A stretch of DNA of 20,111 nt from JAMXLO01 sp035492535 (GCA_035492535.1 DATJJM010000333.1:1-20111); one strand, 5' to 3'; shown: positions 1-7,710, numbered from the stretch's first letter. Translations and numbers: made by a program. The notes: a model not told the origin generated them from the sequence alone.

Positions 1-567
1 CGCGAGGTGCCGCTGCACCAGGTCATGGACGCGAAATTCCGCGAGGGTTTCGCGCAGCTCGCGCCGCTCGGGATGAGCTTCGAGTCCTGGCAGTATCATC
101 CGCAACTACCCGACGCGACCGACCTCGCACGCGCCTTCCCCGGCACCACGATCATCCTGAACCATGTCGGCGGTGTCCTCGGCGTCGGTCCCTACAACAA
201 CCACCGCCAGGAAGTCCTGCAAGGCTGGCGCAAGGATATTTCCGAACTTGCCAAATGCCCCAACGTGTACTGCAAGCTCGGCGGCCTCGGCATGGTGTCG
301 GTGGGCTTCGACTTCCATGAACAGGAGCTGCCACCGACCTCGGAAGACCTGGCCGCTGCCTGGCGCCCCTATATCGAGCACTGCATTGAGGCGTTCGGCG
401 TCGATCGCTGCATGTTCGAGAGCAACGTCCCGCCCGACAAGCAGTCCGGCGGCTACACCGAGCTGTGGAACGCCTTCAAGCACATCACCGCCAAGGCTAC
501 GCCGGCGGAGAAGAAGGCCCTCTACAGCGGCACCGCGGCGAAGGTGTACCGGTTGATCGCGCCATGA
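1..567 (+). CDS. Amidohydrolase-2 family TIM-barrel hydrolase (5' end cut by window)
   Basis: The reading frame is open to the first base of the window, so this is the C-terminal part (about 188 residues) of a longer protein. The GTG at position 7 is an internal codon, not a credible start. The sequence fits the metal-dependent amidohydrolase_2/COG3618 family of cytoplasmic TIM-barrel hydrolases, which act on lactones, carboxylates or related C-O/C-N/C-C bonds. It shows a strand ending in ILNHVGG, whose His is a typical metal or catalytic residue, and the late-barrel segment RCMFESNVPPD. In most relatives that late motif is GSDWP or GSDYP with a metal-binding Asp; here the position is Asn. 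I recall an MFESNFPVD-type subgroup, so this looks like a subfamily trait and not damage. The stop overlaps the ATG of the next gene (ATGA), which implies translational coupling to the SDR. The substrate is unknown. Confidence 0.85.
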   Translation, partial: REVPLHQVMDAKFREGFAQLAPLGMSFESWQYHPQLPDATDLARAFPGTTIILNHVGGVLGVGPYNNHRQEVLQGWRKDISELAKCPNVYCKLGGLGMVSVGFDFHEQELPPTSEDLAAAWRPYIEHCIEAFGVDRCMFESNVPPDKQSGGYTELWNAFKHITAKATPAEKKALYSGTAAKVYRLIAP

Positions 568-1400
568 AGGACCTCTCCGGCAAGACCGCCATCGTCACCG
601 GCGCTGCCTCCGGCATTGGTCTTGGCATCGCGACCGCACTCGCCGAGCAGGGCGCCAACGTGGTGATGGCCGACATCCAGAAGGACACGGTGGAGCAGGC
701 CGCGCACACGCTCACCGGCACCAACAAGCGCGTTATGCCGGTGCGCATCGACGTGACGCAGGAACAGTCGGTGCTGGATGCGCTGGCGCGCGCCGAAAGC
801 GAGTTCGGCAAGCTCCACATTGCCTGCAACAACGCCGGCGTGCCGATGCACGGAACCCGCATGGTCGATGTGTCGCCGCGCGACTGGGAGTTCGTCATCG
901 GCGTGAACATGTGGGGCGTGATCCATGGCATCCGCCACTTCGTGCCCGCCATCCTGAAGCACGGCGAGGAAGGCCACATCGTCAACACCGCCTCGGTCGC
1001 AGGCTTCCAGAACCGCCGCGGCACGGACCAGGGCCCGTATTCGATGACGAAATACGCCGTCCTGTCACTGTCCGAGGGGCTGGAACTCGAACTGCAAGAC
1101 ACCAAAGTCGGCGTCTCCGTGCTCTGCCCCGGCCCGATCGCCACCAACATCGCACGCGGTGCCCGCAACCGCCCCGACCACATGGGTGGCCCGCAGATCC
1201 GCGCTACCGACGAAGCGACGCTGAGCGAGCGCCTCGCCACCACCGGCCTCGACCCGAAGCGCGTCGGCGAGCGCGTGGTGGATGCGATCCGCACCGGGAC
1301 CTTCTACGCCTTCGTCAGTGCCGTGCCCGCCGATGTGATCATGGCGCGGCATCGCCGCATCGAGGAGGCACTGAACTCGGAGTGGGTGACGCACTACTGA
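564..1400 (+). CDS. Short-chain dehydrogenase/reductase (SDR), coupled to the amidohydrolase
   Basis: A classical SDR of 278 residues, a cytoplasmic NAD(P)-dependent oxidoreductase for an alcohol/ketone pair. It has the cofactor motif TGAASGIG at residues 12-19, an Asp near residue 36 at the end of the second strand (favouring NAD), NNAG at 89-92, a Ser at 144 and the catalytic YSMTK with Tyr159 and Lys163. An Asn in the GVNMWG segment completes the usual tetrad. The start at 564 is chosen because the SDR fold begins at once (MKDLSGKTAIVTG) and its ATG overlaps the stop of the upstream amidohydrolase by 4 bases. An in-frame upstream extension to 465 lies inside that gene and is not conserved-looking. 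The C-terminal stretch after residue 210 is longer than in minimal SDRs and resembles SDRs acting on bulky or acyl substrates. Substrate not identifiable. Convergent with the next SDR across 37 bases. Confidence 0.92.
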   Translation: MKDLSGKTAIVTGAASGIGLGIATALAEQGANVVMADIQKDTVEQAAHTLTGTNKRVMPVRIDVTQEQSVLDALARAESEFGKLHIACNNAGVPMHGTRMVDVSPRDWEFVIGVNMWGVIHGIRHFVPAILKHGEEGHIVNTASVAGFQNRRGTDQGPYSMTKYAVLSLSEGLELELQDTKVGVSVLCPGPIATNIARGARNRPDHMGGPQIRATDEATLSERLATTGLDPKRVGERVVDAIRTGTFYAFVSAVPADVIMARHRRIEEALNSEWVTHY

Positions 1401-1437
1401 CGCGCCCGGCGTCATCGGTCGGCGTCACCCGCCGGCG

Positions 1438-2241
1438 TTACATCGCCGTGGCGCCGCCATCCACGACAAGCCCGGCGCCGTTCATGTAAGAGGCATCGTC
1501 CGAGGCCAGGAACACGATGCCCTTGGCGATATCCATCGCCACGCCCAGGCGCCCCCATGGCACGGTCTCGGTCACCGTCTGCCGGATCTGCGCGGTATCA
1601 TTCGTGCCGGACCGCTGCGCGCGCGCCACGAATGTCTGCTCCCCCATGTCGGTCTGGATCACGCCAGGGTGGATCGAGTTCACCCGGATCCGATAACCCT
1701 TGCGTCCGAACTCCAGCGCCGTCGACTTGGTGAACAACGTCACGCCGCCCTTGGTCATCGAATACAGCGGATCGAGCTGCGACCCGACGATGCCCGCGAT
1801 CGAGGCAAGGTTGACGATGGCGCTGCCATGCTCGCTCGACTTCGCCGCCTCACGCAGGGCAGGCGCGGCCATCCTGGTTCCCAGGAACACCCCGGTCATG
1901 TTCACCGCGACCAGCTTGTTCCATTCCTCCAGGCTGATCTCCTCGATCCCCTTGCCGATAAAGACGCCGGCGTTGTTCACCAGGATGTCGAGCTTGCCGA
2001 ACCGGGAGAGTGCAAGGTCGACGGCGGCAACCCAGGAGTCCTCCCGTGTTACGTCCAGATGGATATACTCAGCCTGCGCACCGCCCGCCGTGATGGCAGC
2101 CACTGTCTGCCGCCCGCGATCGTCCAGCACGTCGCCCACCACAACCTTCGCGCCGGCCTGCGCCATCAGTTGCGCCGTCTCTCCGCCGATGCCGCGCGCG
2201 GCCCCCGAGATCAGAGCAACCTTGCCATCGAGACGATTCAT
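1438..2241 (-). CDS. Short-chain dehydrogenase/reductase (SDR)
   Basis: A 267-residue classical SDR of the 3-alpha/20-beta-hydroxysteroid dehydrogenase or cyclopentanol dehydrogenase-like type. It shows SGAARGIG at residues 12-19, Asp37 after the second strand (NAD preference), NNAG at 89-92, Ser147, and YSMTK with Tyr160 and Lys164. The C-terminus has the usual ASYMNGAGLVVDGG pattern. The frame can be extended to a GTG at 2262, but GGAG at 2251-2254 lies 9 bases before the ATG at 2241 and the fold begins MNRLDGKVAL, so I use the ATG. It likely oxidises a cyclic or secondary alcohol in the cytoplasm; the substrate is not visible in the sequence. It is divergent from the CinA-like fusion gene across 161 bases and convergent with the first SDR. 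Confidence 0.92.
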   Translation of the reverse strand: MNRLDGKVALISGAARGIGGETAQLMAQAGAKVVVGDVLDDRGRQTVAAITAGGAQAEYIHLDVTREDSWVAAVDLALSRFGKLDILVNNAGVFIGKGIEEISLEEWNKLVAVNMTGVFLGTRMAAPALREAAKSSEHGSAIVNLASIAGIVGSQLDPLYSMTKGGVTLFTKSTALEFGRKGYRIRVNSIHPGVIQTDMGEQTFVARAQRSGTNDTAQIRQTVTETVPWGRLGVAMDIAKGIVFLASDDASYMNGAGLVVDGGATAM

Positions 2242-2402
2242 ATCGCTGGTCTCCGCTTCCACCCGTCAGCGAAAGCCTATGACATCAGGCGCGACCGCGC
2301 GAGCACCGGCAGACACCCTTATTCTGAACTCTCCGTTGACTCCGTCCGAACTGTCTCCCACGCTTCCCGCTTCGACAATCAACTTCGGACCACAGTGAAG
2401 TC

Positions 2403-3554
2403 ATGAGCGCGCCGGACGCTGCGTGGCAGGAATTGATCGCCGCATTGCACGCGTCCGGCCGCAAGGCGGCGCTGGCGATCACCGGCGGCGGCAGCGGTGC
2501 CATCGGCGAGTTGCTGCGTGTGCCCGGTGGCTCCCGCCTGCTGATCGAGGCGCAGGTCCCCTACGACACGCAGGCGCTTGCAGCCTTCCTGGGCTTCCCG
2601 CCGGCACAGGCAAGCAGTGCCGACACCGCGATCGCCATGGCCCGCGCCGCGCGATCACGCGCCGCCAGCATGGTTCCGGCGGACACAGAGGTTGTCGGTC
2701 TCGGCGCGACGGCCGCGCTGGTCAGCGATCGCCCGCGCCGCGGCGAGCACCGGTTCCATATCGCCACCGCCGGTGCCGACCGGATCACGCATTGCACCGG
2801 CGTGCTGGCCAAGGGCCGTCGTGATCGCGCCGCCGAGGAAGACCTGGTCGCTCGCGCGATCGTCCTGTGGCTGGCGCATGCATGCGGGGTCACGGCGCCA
2901 TCGCCCCGCACGCTGCTCGATGCCGACGAGCAGTTCGCCGAGACCGCCACTACAACAGTAGATGCAATCGGCCAGCTCCTGGCCGGCGTGGTCAATCGCG
3001 TCACCGCCCAGCCCGACGGCCAGCTGGCGCTGTCCGCCCCGCCCCCGGCCGTGCTGTTGCCCGGTTCCTTCAACCCGATGCACGAGGGCCATGTGAGTCT
3101 GGCGCGCATTGCCGAAGAACTCCGACAGCAGCCCGTTTCATTCGAGATCTCTGTCACCAACGTCGACAAGCCGCCGCTGGCGAGCGAGACGATCCGGCAG
3201 CGGCTCACGCAATTCGCCTGGAAGGCGGCGGTTGAACTGACCCGGGCACCCACCTTCCTGGAAAAATCCCGCCTGTTCCCCAAAGCAACCTTCGTCATCG
3301 GCGCCGATACCGCCGAGCGCCTGTTCGCACCAAGATATTACGGCGACGACGAGGATCGCATGCATGCCGCGCTGGGGGAAATCGCCAGTTCCGGCGCCAA
3401 CTTCCTGGTGGCCGTCCGTCTCGACTCGGCAGGCCGCGTGCGCACGCTGCAAGACATCCTCGTGCCGCAGCGCTACGGGGATCTCTTCACCGAAATTCCC
3501 GAGCACCGCTTCCGCGTGGATCTGTCCTCATCGCAGATCCGCGCGCAGGGTTAG
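2403..3554 (+). CDS. CinA-like domain fused to NadD/NMNAT-like nucleotidyltransferase
   Basis: A 383-residue two-domain protein. Residues about 10-165 resemble the CinA C-terminal (PncC, NMN deamidase) fold: ITGGGSGAIGELLRVPG followed by VPYDTQALAAFLG and a conserved-looking GLGATAAL segment. The PncC signature AESCTGG, which carries the catalytic Ser, is replaced by AITGGGS, and the Lys that follows the YS motif in PncC is Leu, so deamidase activity is doubtful. Residues about 215-383 are a Rossmann-like nucleotidyltransferase with GSFNPMHEGH at 221-230, FVIGADTAERL near 297-307 and SSSQIR at 375-380 (the ISSTxxR-type motif). This resembles NaMN/NMN adenylyltransferases, so a role in NAD or another nucleotide metabolism is an inference. 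From memory, the same domain order occurs in plant proteins annotated as nucleotidylyl transferases. ATG at 2403 is preceded only by a weak GTGAAG. It is convergent with the DUF2189 gene 18 bases away. Confidence 0.8.
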   Translation: MSAPDAAWQELIAALHASGRKAALAITGGGSGAIGELLRVPGGSRLLIEAQVPYDTQALAAFLGFPPAQASSADTAIAMARAARSRAASMVPADTEVVGLGATAALVSDRPRRGEHRFHIATAGADRITHCTGVLAKGRRDRAAEEDLVARAIVLWLAHACGVTAPSPRTLLDADEQFAETATTTVDAIGQLLAGVVNRVTAQPDGQLALSAPPPAVLLPGSFNPMHEGHVSLARIAEELRQQPVSFEISVTNVDKPPLASETIRQRLTQFAWKAAVELTRAPTFLEKSRLFPKATFVIGADTAERLFAPRYYGDDEDRMHAALGEIASSGANFLVAVRLDSAGRVRTLQDILVPQRYGDLFTEIPEHRFRVDLSSSQIRAQG

Positions 3555-3572
3555 GCCCGCCGTCCCGTCGGA

Positions 3573-4433
3573 TCAGCCGACAGTCACCCGTCGATACAAA
3601 TGCCATGTCGCATGGCCAAGCACCGGCAGGACCACCACAAGCCCCACGAAGAACGGTATCGACCCGATCACCAGTGCCGCCGCGACGATCAGCCCCCAGG
3701 CCGCCATTGGCCCAGGGTTCATCGTCACGGCGCGCAGCGACGTCGCCATCGCGGCACCAATGCCGACATTTCGGTCCAGCAGCAGCGGGAACGACACCAC
3801 GCTGATCGCCAGCACCAGCACGGCAAACAGGAAGCCGATGCCGACACCAATTCCGATCATCGCCCAGCCGGCCGGCGTGGAGAACACGTCATGCGCGAAG
3901 CTCGCCAGCGACGCCGGCGGCCGCGGGCCAAGCGTGATCGTATAGGTTGCGTTCGCCACCACCAGCCAGAGCAGGAACAGCAACGTCAGCAGCACGCCGA
4001 GTGACAGGATCGACCCAATGGATGGCGCGCGCAGCACGCCGAACGCGTCCACCCAGCGGGCGTCGCGCCCCAGCTCGCGCTGACGGCTCATTTCGTTCAG
4101 TCCGACCGCGGCAAATGGGCCCACCAGTGCGAAGCCGGATGCCAACGGAAACAGCAGCGGCAGCATGTCGTAGCCCGACGCCAGCCGCGCCAGCAGCAGT
4201 CCGATCACCGGATAGATCACGCACAGGAAGATCACGTCGGTGCGGCTCGCCTGGAAATCCCTCAGTCCCTGGGCCAATGCTTCGCCGAGGTCGTGCATGC
4301 CGATGCGCCGCACGCCAGGCACAGCGTCGCTAGCGCGATCGCTCCAATATTCCTCGGGCTTGGCGGAACCGATTTCGTGCGCCGCTTGCTGGAGCTGATC
4401 CCAGCCCCAGGCTGGCGGGGATTGGATGACCAT
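3573..4433 (-). CDS. DUF2189-like integral membrane protein
   Basis: A 286-residue inner-membrane protein. A soluble N-terminal stretch of about 65 residues is followed by about six hydrophobic segments: VIFLCVIYPVIGLLLA, LLFPLASGFALVGPFAAVG, a strongly hydrophobic Leu-rich one, GWAMIGIGVGIGFLFAVLVL and two near the C-terminus. The layout, with a cytoplasmic arm ending in FQASRTDV and a GLNEMSRQRELG loop, matches the DUF2189 (COG5473) family, whose function is unknown. A TTG at 4448 would give five more residues. However, a near-perfect Shine-Dalgarno GGGAGGT at 4440-4446 lies 6 bases before the ATG at 4433, so that ATG is the start. Monocistronic by appearance; 116 bases separate it from the LLM monooxygenase gene upstream on the same strand. 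Confidence 0.85.
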   Translation of the reverse strand: MVIQSPPAWGWDQLQQAAHEIGSAKPEEYWSDRASDAVPGVRRIGMHDLGEALAQGLRDFQASRTDVIFLCVIYPVIGLLLARLASGYDMLPLLFPLASGFALVGPFAAVGLNEMSRQRELGRDARWVDAFGVLRAPSIGSILSLGVLLTLLFLLWLVVANATYTITLGPRPPASLASFAHDVFSTPAGWAMIGIGVGIGFLFAVLVLAISVVSFPLLLDRNVGIGAAMATSLRAVTMNPGPMAAWGLIVAAALVIGSIPFFVGLVVVLPVLGHATWHLYRRVTVG

Positions 4434-4439
4434 GGCCGT

Positions 4440-4446
4440 ACCTCCC
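4440..4446 (-). promoter_or_regulatory. Shine-Dalgarno deciding the DUF2189 start
   Basis: GGGAGGT on the minus strand, 6 bases upstream of the ATG at 4433. It overlaps the upstream in-frame TTG, so the TTG cannot sensibly be the start. Confidence 0.8.
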
Positions 4447-4549
4447 AATGCAGAGAGGCAACGGACGATACCCCCGCCAACCGAGAACGGATGATCACAA
4501 AATCATGACTGGCACGGCCACGTGCCAGCACGAAGAACGCTCCGCGCCG

Positions 4550-5701
4550 TTACTCCGCCGCCTTGCGCGCCGCCAGACGGTCAATCTCGGCCTGCACGGC
4601 GGCACTCGACTGGCCAATGAAATCGTCGTGGTGATCGCGCGCATAGGCATAGGAAACGCGCCGCAATTCCCGCGAACGCTGGAAGTGCGGATGCACATAC
4701 CGCGCCATCAGCTCGTAGTGTCGCTTCGTCGCGTCCCAGTCGGCCCAGTTGTGCGCCAGCTCCATGATGGCGCCAAAGCCGCCCGATCCCTTCTGGAGAT
4801 TCTCGATGTAGGCGATCGCGTCATCCGGCGTTCCGATGCACGCTGCGCCGCTCTCGGTCAGGAATTGGTACGGGTCCTCGATATCCGGCGGCACGATCGG
4901 GAAGGTCGCAACGTCGTTGAAGTAATCTCGGAACGCGTGCAGCCCGAACTTCACGTTTTCCTTCGCCTTCTCTCGCGTTTCCGCAATGTGCAACAGCGTC
5001 ACCAGCCGCCACTTGTTGCGGTCCGGCACGTGCCCGTTCAGCCGCGCCTGCTCTTCATACAGGCCCCAGTTCTGCGTGTGCTTGGCCATCGCATCCGGTG
5101 ACGTCCCGCCGATCGACAGCATGCCGATGCCGTGCCGCCCTGACGCCAGCGCGCCCGCCGGCGAGCGCGACGCGGCGACCGCCATCTCCATGACCGGCTG
5201 CGTGTAGCAGGGAAGCTGCAGCTGTGCGTCCACCAGGGTGAACCAGTCGGTCTTCTCGGTCACCACTTCACCGCGCAGCAGCCGCACGATCACATCGAGC
5301 GATTCATTCATCATGCGGCGCTGATCGGCCGCCTTGATGCCGATCTTGAGCGCGTCATGCACCAGCGCACCCGGCCCAACGCCGAGCATCGCGCGCCCGC
5401 GCGTCATGTGATCAAGCTGCACCATCCGATCGGCCAGCATGAACGGGTTGTGGTACGGCAGCGACGCCACGCCGGTGCCGAGCCGGATATGCCGGGTGCG
5501 CTCCGCCGCTGCCGCAATGAACATCTCCGGTGAGGCGATGATCTCGAAGCCGCCGGAATGGTGCTCGCCGATCCACGCCTCGTGGTAGTTGAGCTTGTCG
5601 ATGTGCTGCAGCAGTTCCATGTCGCGCTCCAGCGCGAGCGTGGGGTTCTCGGTCAGGTTATGGAACGGCGCGAGGAAAATGCCGCTGCGCAGGTAGCTCA
5701 T
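4550..5701 (-). CDS. LLM-class flavin-dependent monooxygenase, limonene 1,2-monooxygenase (LimB)-like
   Basis: A 383-residue bacterial luciferase-like (LLM) TIM-barrel protein that would use reduced FMN or FAD supplied by a reductase, with O2, in the cytoplasm. Visible family features are AWIGEHHSGG at residues 42-51, the LGTGVASLPYHNPFMLADR segment (74-92), LDHMTRGRAMLGVGPG (96-111) and FNDVATFPIVPP in the second half. The length (usual range 340-390) and motif arrangement best fit the group annotated as limonene 1,2-monooxygenase, but substrate assignment within LLM enzymes is unreliable and a terpene substrate is only an inference. The ATG at 5701 has GAGG at 5709-5712, 7 bases upstream. 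It is divergent from the SDR at 5767 with 65 bases between starts, so the two may share a control region and be co-induced. No flavin reductase gene is in the window. Confidence 0.88.
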   Translation of the reverse strand: MSYLRSGIFLAPFHNLTENPTLALERDMELLQHIDKLNYHEAWIGEHHSGGFEIIASPEMFIAAAAERTRHIRLGTGVASLPYHNPFMLADRMVQLDHMTRGRAMLGVGPGALVHDALKIGIKAADQRRMMNESLDVIVRLLRGEVVTEKTDWFTLVDAQLQLPCYTQPVMEMAVAASRSPAGALASGRHGIGMLSIGGTSPDAMAKHTQNWGLYEEQARLNGHVPDRNKWRLVTLLHIAETREKAKENVKFGLHAFRDYFNDVATFPIVPPDIEDPYQFLTESGAACIGTPDDAIAYIENLQKGSGGFGAIMELAHNWADWDATKRHYELMARYVHPHFQRSRELRRVSYAYARDHHDDFIGQSSAAVQAEIDRLAARKAAE

Positions 5702-5751
5702 GGGCTGGCCTCATGGGGTTACTGGCCAGTAGGATACGCCGGAACCCAAAC

Positions 5752-5758
5752 GGGAGGA
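5752..5758 (+). promoter_or_regulatory. Shine-Dalgarno deciding the third SDR start
   Basis: GGGAGGA 8 bases before the ATG at 5767. It places the start inside the longer open frame that begins at 5713. Confidence 0.8.
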
Positions 5759-5766
5759 ACCCGCCC

Positions 5767-6678
5767 ATGCCCATCCGCTTCGACGACCGCGTCGCCATCG
5801 TCACCGGCGCCGGCGCCGGTCTCGGCCGCTCGCATGCAATGCTGCTCGCCAGCCGAGGCGCCAAGGTGGTTGTGAACGACCCGGGTGGGGCAGTGGATGG
5901 CCGCGGCGGCCAGCATGCCGTCGCCGACCAGGTGGTGGCCGAGATCAAGGCAGCGGGTGGCGAGGCGGTGGCCAACTACGATTCTGTCGCCGACGAGAAA
6001 AGCGCCCAGTCCATCATCGATACTGCCGTCAATACATGGGGCCGCCTCGACATCCTGGTGAACAACGCCGGCATCCTGCGCGACAAGGCGTTCGTCAACA
6101 TGACGATGGAGGACTTCGACTTTACCGTGCAGGTGCACTTCTTCGGCACCGTCTACTGCACCAAGGCCGCCTGGCCGATCATGCGCAAGCAGCAATACGG
6201 ACGCGTCGTGGTTACCACGTCCGGCTCCGGGACGGTCGGCAATTTCGGCCAGAGCAACTACGGTGCGGCGAAGATGGGGGTGAACGGCTTCATCAACGTG
6301 CTGCGCTTCGAGGGCGCCAAATACAACATCCTGCTGAACGCGATCTCCCCCTCCGCGCACACGCGCATGACCGAAGGCCTGCTGCCGCCCGACATGGTGA
6401 AGTTCATGCGCCCCGAGTTCGTGTCACCGGCTGTGGCCTGGCTGTGCAGCGAGGAGTGCAGTGCCAGCGGCGAGATCATTGCTGCAACCGCCGGCAACTA
6501 TGCCCGCGTCCAGTACTTCCAAAGCGAGGGCGTGCAGTTCGATCCCGACCAGCCGGTCACGCTGGAGATGTTCGCGGAGAAGGTTTCGCAGATCCGCGAT
6601 CTGTCGAAGGCGAAGCCCTATACCGGCCTGATGGGCACGGTGGAGCAAAGCCTGCGTGCGATGGGGAAGATCAGCTAA
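5767..6678 (+). CDS. SDR of the (3R)-hydroxyacyl-CoA dehydrogenase / HSD17B4 type
   Basis: A 303-residue SDR resembling the dehydrogenase domain of peroxisomal multifunctional enzyme type 2, which oxidises 3-hydroxyacyl-CoA. It has TGAGAGLG at residues 13-20, the VVVNDPGG stretch after the second strand that is typical of this group, NNAG at 99-102, a Ser at 152 or 154, and catalytic Tyr165 and Lys169 in SNYGAAKMG. The later segment NAISPSAHTRMTEGLLP matches the NxIAPxxxTRMTE pattern of the hydroxyacyl-CoA group. The start at 5767 is fixed by a good Shine-Dalgarno (GGGAGGA at 5752-5758). No MaoC-type hydratase is fused or adjacent. It probably acts in beta-oxidation-like breakdown of a CoA ester; the pairing with the divergent LimB-like monooxygenase is context only. 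Its 3' end runs into a long palindromic repeat. Confidence 0.88.
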   Translation: MPIRFDDRVAIVTGAGAGLGRSHAMLLASRGAKVVVNDPGGAVDGRGGQHAVADQVVAEIKAAGGEAVANYDSVADEKSAQSIIDTAVNTWGRLDILVNNAGILRDKAFVNMTMEDFDFTVQVHFFGTVYCTKAAWPIMRKQQYGRVVVTTSGSGTVGNFGQSNYGAAKMGVNGFINVLRFEGAKYNILLNAISPSAHTRMTEGLLPPDMVKFMRPEFVSPAVAWLCSEECSASGEIIAATAGNYARVQYFQSEGVQFDPDQPVTLEMFAEKVSQIRDLSKAKPYTGLMGTVEQSLRAMGKIS

Positions 6679-6680
6679 GA

Positions 6681-6803
6681 TTTCACACGGAGGACACAGG
6701 AGAACACACGGAGGACCACGGAGAGGATTCACGCGCTTCGCGCGAAGCTCTTTCCTTCTTTACTCCGTGGCACTCTGTGGTTCTTCGTGACCTCCGTGTG
6801 AAA
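6681..6803. repeat. Long imperfect palindrome with CACGGAGGAC repeats
   Basis: This 123-base element nearly fills the gap between two convergent genes. The outer arms (6681-6697 and 6787-6803) pair at 16 of 17 positions. The centre is a perfect 12-base palindrome, CTTCGCGCGAAG, at 6736-6747, almost exactly midway. Within the left arm CACACGGAGGAC occurs twice without mismatch (6684-6695 and 6705-6716), and the right arm carries degenerate complements (ACTCCGTGG, CTCTGTGG). Transcribed from either side it would form a long, bulged hairpin, so it could end or protect both convergent mRNAs. It has the look of a dispersed REP/MITE-like family, but copy number cannot be judged from one window. There is no coding potential. 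Confidence 0.85.
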
Positions 6804-6807
6804 CCTT

Positions 6808-7659
6808 CTATACATCCAGCCGATACGTCGCCCCATCGCGCACGATCCGCCCGGCCGTCGCACCGGCGAAGTGCGTACCGATCACCATCACCGGCTTGCC
6901 TGCCAGTTCACCGAACATCCGCTCCCGCGTCCTGATCCCCATCTCGGGATCGGAATCCGCCGTGGATGCCCATTCCGGATGCGCGATCTGGCAGGGATGG
7001 TGCAGGAAATCGCCGGTAATGAGCGCCTCCTCGCCGCCCGAGCGGATGCGCACGCTGACATGTCCGGGCGTATGGCCGATCGTAGGCACAAGGTCGATCT
7101 CCTCGCAGATGCGCGCATCGGTCTCGACCAGATCGACCAGTCCCGCATCGAACACCGGCCGCACCGAGTCGCCGAACACCGTCACCATGTCCTCGCGCCC
7201 TTGTGGCTTCGACCAGTGCTCGTACTCCACGCGCCCCATCAGATAGCGAGCCTGCGGGAACGTCGGCACCCACCTCCCATCCACCAGCATCGTGTTCCAG
7301 CCCACATGGTCCACGTGGAGATGCGTGCACAGCACGGTATCGATCGTCTCGCGCGGATACCCCGCCGCCGCGAGATCCTGAAGGAACGGCCCGTGCAGAT
7401 CGTTCCAGGTCGAAATGCGCCGTCCCTGCTTGTCATTGCCGAGGCACGTATCCACCACGATGCGCCGCGACGGCGTCTGCACGACGAAGCTGTGGATGCT
7501 CATGCGCAGCCGCCCATCGGCATCGGCGAAATGCGGCACCAGCCAGCCGATTGGCTGGATCGCCTCGCGGGTCGCCTGTGGCAGGATGAAGCGGGAACCG
7601 CCGGTCACCTCCAGCTCCACCACCTTGGTCACCGTCACGTCGCCGATCCGCCACCGCAT
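6808..7659 (-). CDS. MBL-fold (metallo-beta-lactamase superfamily) hydrolase
   Basis: A 283-residue metal-dependent hydrolase, probably cytoplasmic since no signal peptide is seen. All dinuclear-site residues are present: HLHVDH at 113-118, His200 in TPGH, Asp217 in ITGDF and His263 in the terminal GTHF. The DTCLGND segment near residue 70 and the VPTFPQARYLMGRVEYEHW stretch are typical of a large lactonase-like MBL subgroup, which includes N-acyl-homoserine lactonase relatives and many uncharacterised hydrolases. Ester, lactone or thioester hydrolysis is therefore likely but the substrate is open. The frame extends to 7806, but an excellent Shine-Dalgarno (7664-7671) lies just before the ATG at 7659, so the upstream Arg-rich stretch is not translated. 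It is divergent from the HCCA isomerase gene with 65 bases between starts. Confidence 0.9.
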   Translation of the reverse strand: MRWRIGDVTVTKVVELEVTGGSRFILPQATREAIQPIGWLVPHFADADGRLRMSIHSFVVQTPSRRIVVDTCLGNDKQGRRISTWNDLHGPFLQDLAAAGYPRETIDTVLCTHLHVDHVGWNTMLVDGRWVPTFPQARYLMGRVEYEHWSKPQGREDMVTVFGDSVRPVFDAGLVDLVETDARICEEIDLVPTIGHTPGHVSVRIRSGGEEALITGDFLHHPCQIAHPEWASTADSDPEMGIRTRERMFGELAGKPVMVIGTHFAGATAGRIVRDGATYRLDV

Positions 7660-7663
7660 CGCG

Positions 7664-7671
7664 TCCTCCTT
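7664..7671 (-). promoter_or_regulatory. Shine-Dalgarno deciding the MBL hydrolase start
   Basis: AAGGAGGA on the minus strand ends 4 bases before the ATG at 7659. It is one of the strongest ribosome binding sites in the window and excludes the 49-residue upstream extension of the frame. Confidence 0.85.
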
Positions 7672-7710
7672 GTGCGTTGCATGGGGCCGTATCACGATTG
7701 GCGTTCCCGC

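Noticed and set aside
465..563. Upstream extension of the first SDR
   Set aside because: It lies inside the amidohydrolase gene in another frame. The SDR fold and the ATGA overlap place the start at 564.
1401..1437. GC-rich hairpin between the convergent first two SDR genes (CCGGCG with CGCCGG) considered as a terminator
   Set aside because: The stem is six pairs around a long loop with no T-run on either strand, which is not distinguishable from chance in this GC content.
2336..2364. TTGACT at 2336-2341 considered as a -35 element for the CinA-like fusion gene
   Set aside because: No acceptable -10 hexamer lies 16-18 bases downstream (CACGCT is the best), so a promoter call is not supported.
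6684..6716. CACACGGAGGAC direct repeats considered as a CRISPR array
   Set aside because: Only two exact copies are present, with a 9-base spacer, and they belong to the arm of a long palindrome. There are no cas genes.
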